Below, in pieces: positions 58,985 through 59,867 of a DNA stretch of 59,867 nucleotides (the stretch's first letter is position 1; each line of letters begins with the position of its first letter). The stretch lies in assembly GCA_947084935.1 (NCBI GenBank), contig CAMTUH010000008.1:1-59867 (forward strand), read 5' to 3'. The notes under the pieces are model-generated. The model was given only the letters and a program-made list of their open reading frames with translations. It did not search any database and was not told the origin of the DNA. The DNA is from CAMTUH01 sp947084935 (lineage in GTDB: Bacteria > Pseudomonadota > Gammaproteobacteria > Coxiellales > Coxiellaceae). The translations under genes and the position numbers were made by a program.

Positions 58985-59452
58985 ATGCGATATGGTCAAT
59001 TAGAAGAAAAAAGCACAAATAGTAGCCAGCGTTGTGATCAAGTAAAGACTGTCTTTAAGCAGGACATTGTCCATGAATTGCCGTTTGGTGATTTTTTGCT
59101 ACAGCGAACCCGCCAAAATTTTTATTTTGGATTTAAGCACTTAGTGCAAATGACATTTAGTTCTTGGTTAATGATGAAGATAGCGATGCCGAATATGGCT
59201 ATGGGCCAGTCAGGTGATATGAATATGAGTCAGCCAGATGATCCGACAAACTCGCCCGCTATGATTGCAAAAATGACAGGCGCTATGTGGTTGGGCATGA
59301 CTGCAGCGGGTTGGGGTTGCAATTTAATAAAACGTGGTACTCTCTCTGTTGGTCAGTATTTGGGGTTTTTTCGCCAGGCTGAGGAATCTACAGAGACACA
59401 ACAGGTTAATGAGGATTCTATGGGGCCGAACTATCAAAGTAGTGCTAGCTAA
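58985..59452 (+). CDS. Met-rich hypothetical protein of the metal locus
   Basis: This 155-residue protein follows AAAGGAAGC. Around residues 56-85 it has LMMKIAMPNMAMG and DMNMSQ, a Met cluster like those of copper-binding proteins, followed by a hydrophobic segment (AMIAKMTGAMWLGMTAAGWGCNL). It has no signal peptide. It is first gene under the MerR-type promoter, so a role in copper (or silver) handling is inferred. Confidence 0.5.
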   Translation: MRYGQLEEKSTNSSQRCDQVKTVFKQDIVHELPFGDFLLQRTRQNFYFGFKHLVQMTFSSWLMMKIAMPNMAMGQSGDMNMSQPDDPTNSPAMIAKMTGAMWLGMTAAGWGCNLIKRGTLSVGQYLGFFRQAEESTETQQVNEDSMGPNYQSSAS

Positions 59453-59582
59453 ATTTTTAGCTGTTGTGGCAGTTCTACAATGAGGTTCCCTGCCAATGAG
59501 GTGGTTAACAGGAATCTGATATGATATTGGCAGTATGTACAATGAAAAATATATAGTAGGGAAGCAGTAAGGCGTATAACAA

Positions 59583-59729
59583 ATGAAGCACGAATCAAAC
59601 GCTAGTCATTCTTCAGGATTTACTCAAGGAACTCGTCTTTATACGTGCCCCATGCATCCAGAGATTATTCAGGATCACCCCGGCAGCTGCCCTAAATGTG
59701 GTATGGCATTAGAGTTAAAGACAGTTTGA
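59583..59729 (+). pseudogene. N-terminal stub of a copper P-type ATPase (HMBD domain)
   Basis: This 48-residue frame contains LYTCPMHPEIIQDHPGSCPK and CGMALELK, the heavy-metal-binding domain that opens many CopA-like P1B-ATPases. The frame ends in a TGA formed by the first bases of the IS left end (59727), so the remaining gene was cut off by insertion. A stand-alone HMBD protein is the less likely alternative. Confidence 0.65.
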
Positions 59730-59867
59730 TCCTACCCCGTTTTAATGGACACACAAATGTTAAATTATTTAAACTTAACAGAGGTGTACATCATGGCAAA
59801 ACAACAACGTCGATACAGTGCAGAATTTAAACAAGAAGCGGTTAAATTAGCGTTACGTTCCGCTTCA
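59727..59867 (+). mobile_element. IS3-type insertion sequence, left end, partial
   Basis: The terminal TGATCCTACCCCGTTTTAAT followed by GGACAC is an IS3-group left inverted repeat with CCCGTTTTAATGGACAC. A transposase orfA starts 66 bases in. The element continues past the window edge. It interrupts the HMBD-encoding gene. Confidence 0.75.
59793..59867 (+). CDS. Transposase OrfA (partial), IS3 family
   Basis: Twenty-five residues are visible: MAKQQRRYSAEFKQEAVKLA and on, the HTH_Tnp_1 start typical of IS3 OrfA (the YSAEFKQEAVKLA block). AGAGGTG lies upstream of the ATG. The rest is outside the window. Confidence 0.8.
   Translation, partial: MAKQQRRYSAEFKQEAVKLALRSAS

Overview
The window reads as chromosome of an intracellular gammaproteobacterium of the order Legionellales, most likely Coxiellaceae. 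The basis is gene content and order recalled from Coxiella burnetii (leucine dehydrogenase with an E1/E2 dehydrogenase operon, a complete rib operon, dnaX-ybaB-recR), plus several ankyrin-repeat proteins and many small secreted or effector-like hypotheticals. Species assignment is inference; no search was run.

Bases 1-6.7 kb carry a truncated trypsin-like protease, a small secreted protein, a polytopic membrane protein with an acidic-dileucine tail, and a large hybrid sensor kinase with a methyltransferase domain between two PAS domains. Bases 7-12.9 kb hold a tightly overlapped operon (leucine dehydrogenase, E1alpha, E1beta, E2) suited to branched-chain amino acid catabolism, then a glycerophosphodiester phosphodiesterase and a TrmH-type methyltransferase. 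Bases 13-18.4 kb are riboflavin synthesis (ribD, FMN riboswitch, ribE, ribBA, ribH) and an AI-2E/PerM permease. Bases 18.4-22.4 kb look like surface polysaccharide functions (O-antigen ligase, flippase, FemAB/GNAT-like transferase). Bases 22.4-30.2 kb are housekeeping: ybaB, recR, a second ybaB-like gene, dnaX, 4.5S RNA, tRNA-Ser, dapE-dapD, and tRNAs Pro, Arg, His and Lys.

From tRNA-Lys onward the window is accessory DNA. An 8-kb element (30120-38172) is bounded by 50-bp identical copies of the tRNA-Lys 3' end. It carries a P4-type integrase, AlpA, a DnaB-N/RepA-like helicase, a small-terminase-like gene, a toxin-antitoxin pair and unknown cargo, but no capsid or large terminase: the layout of a phage satellite. 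A third copy of the attachment core at 43172 suggests a second, decayed island (symporter pseudogene, oxyR, ankyrin protein, HTH/nucleotidyltransferase pair). Bases 43-52.7 kb hold a secreted protein, an L,D-transpeptidase-like protein, PspC, two more ankyrin proteins, and a cluster with a cupin, a 5'-truncated Fic protein, a P-loop kinase and a phosphotransferase that has lost its catalytic loop.

A second small element (52787-56063) is flanked by 157-bp repeats containing the 3' end of ssrA (tmRNA). It carries only a tyrosine integrase and an AlbA_2/ATPase protein. Next comes a single-gene AAA-ATPase plus DUF4435-like protein resembling a fused PARIS anti-phage system. Last is a MerR-controlled metal locus whose P-type ATPase gene appears cut by an IS3-type insertion at the right edge. 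Dispersed palindromic repeats (ends GTAGCC/GGCTAC) occur in several intergenic spaces, one between the FMN riboswitch and ribE.
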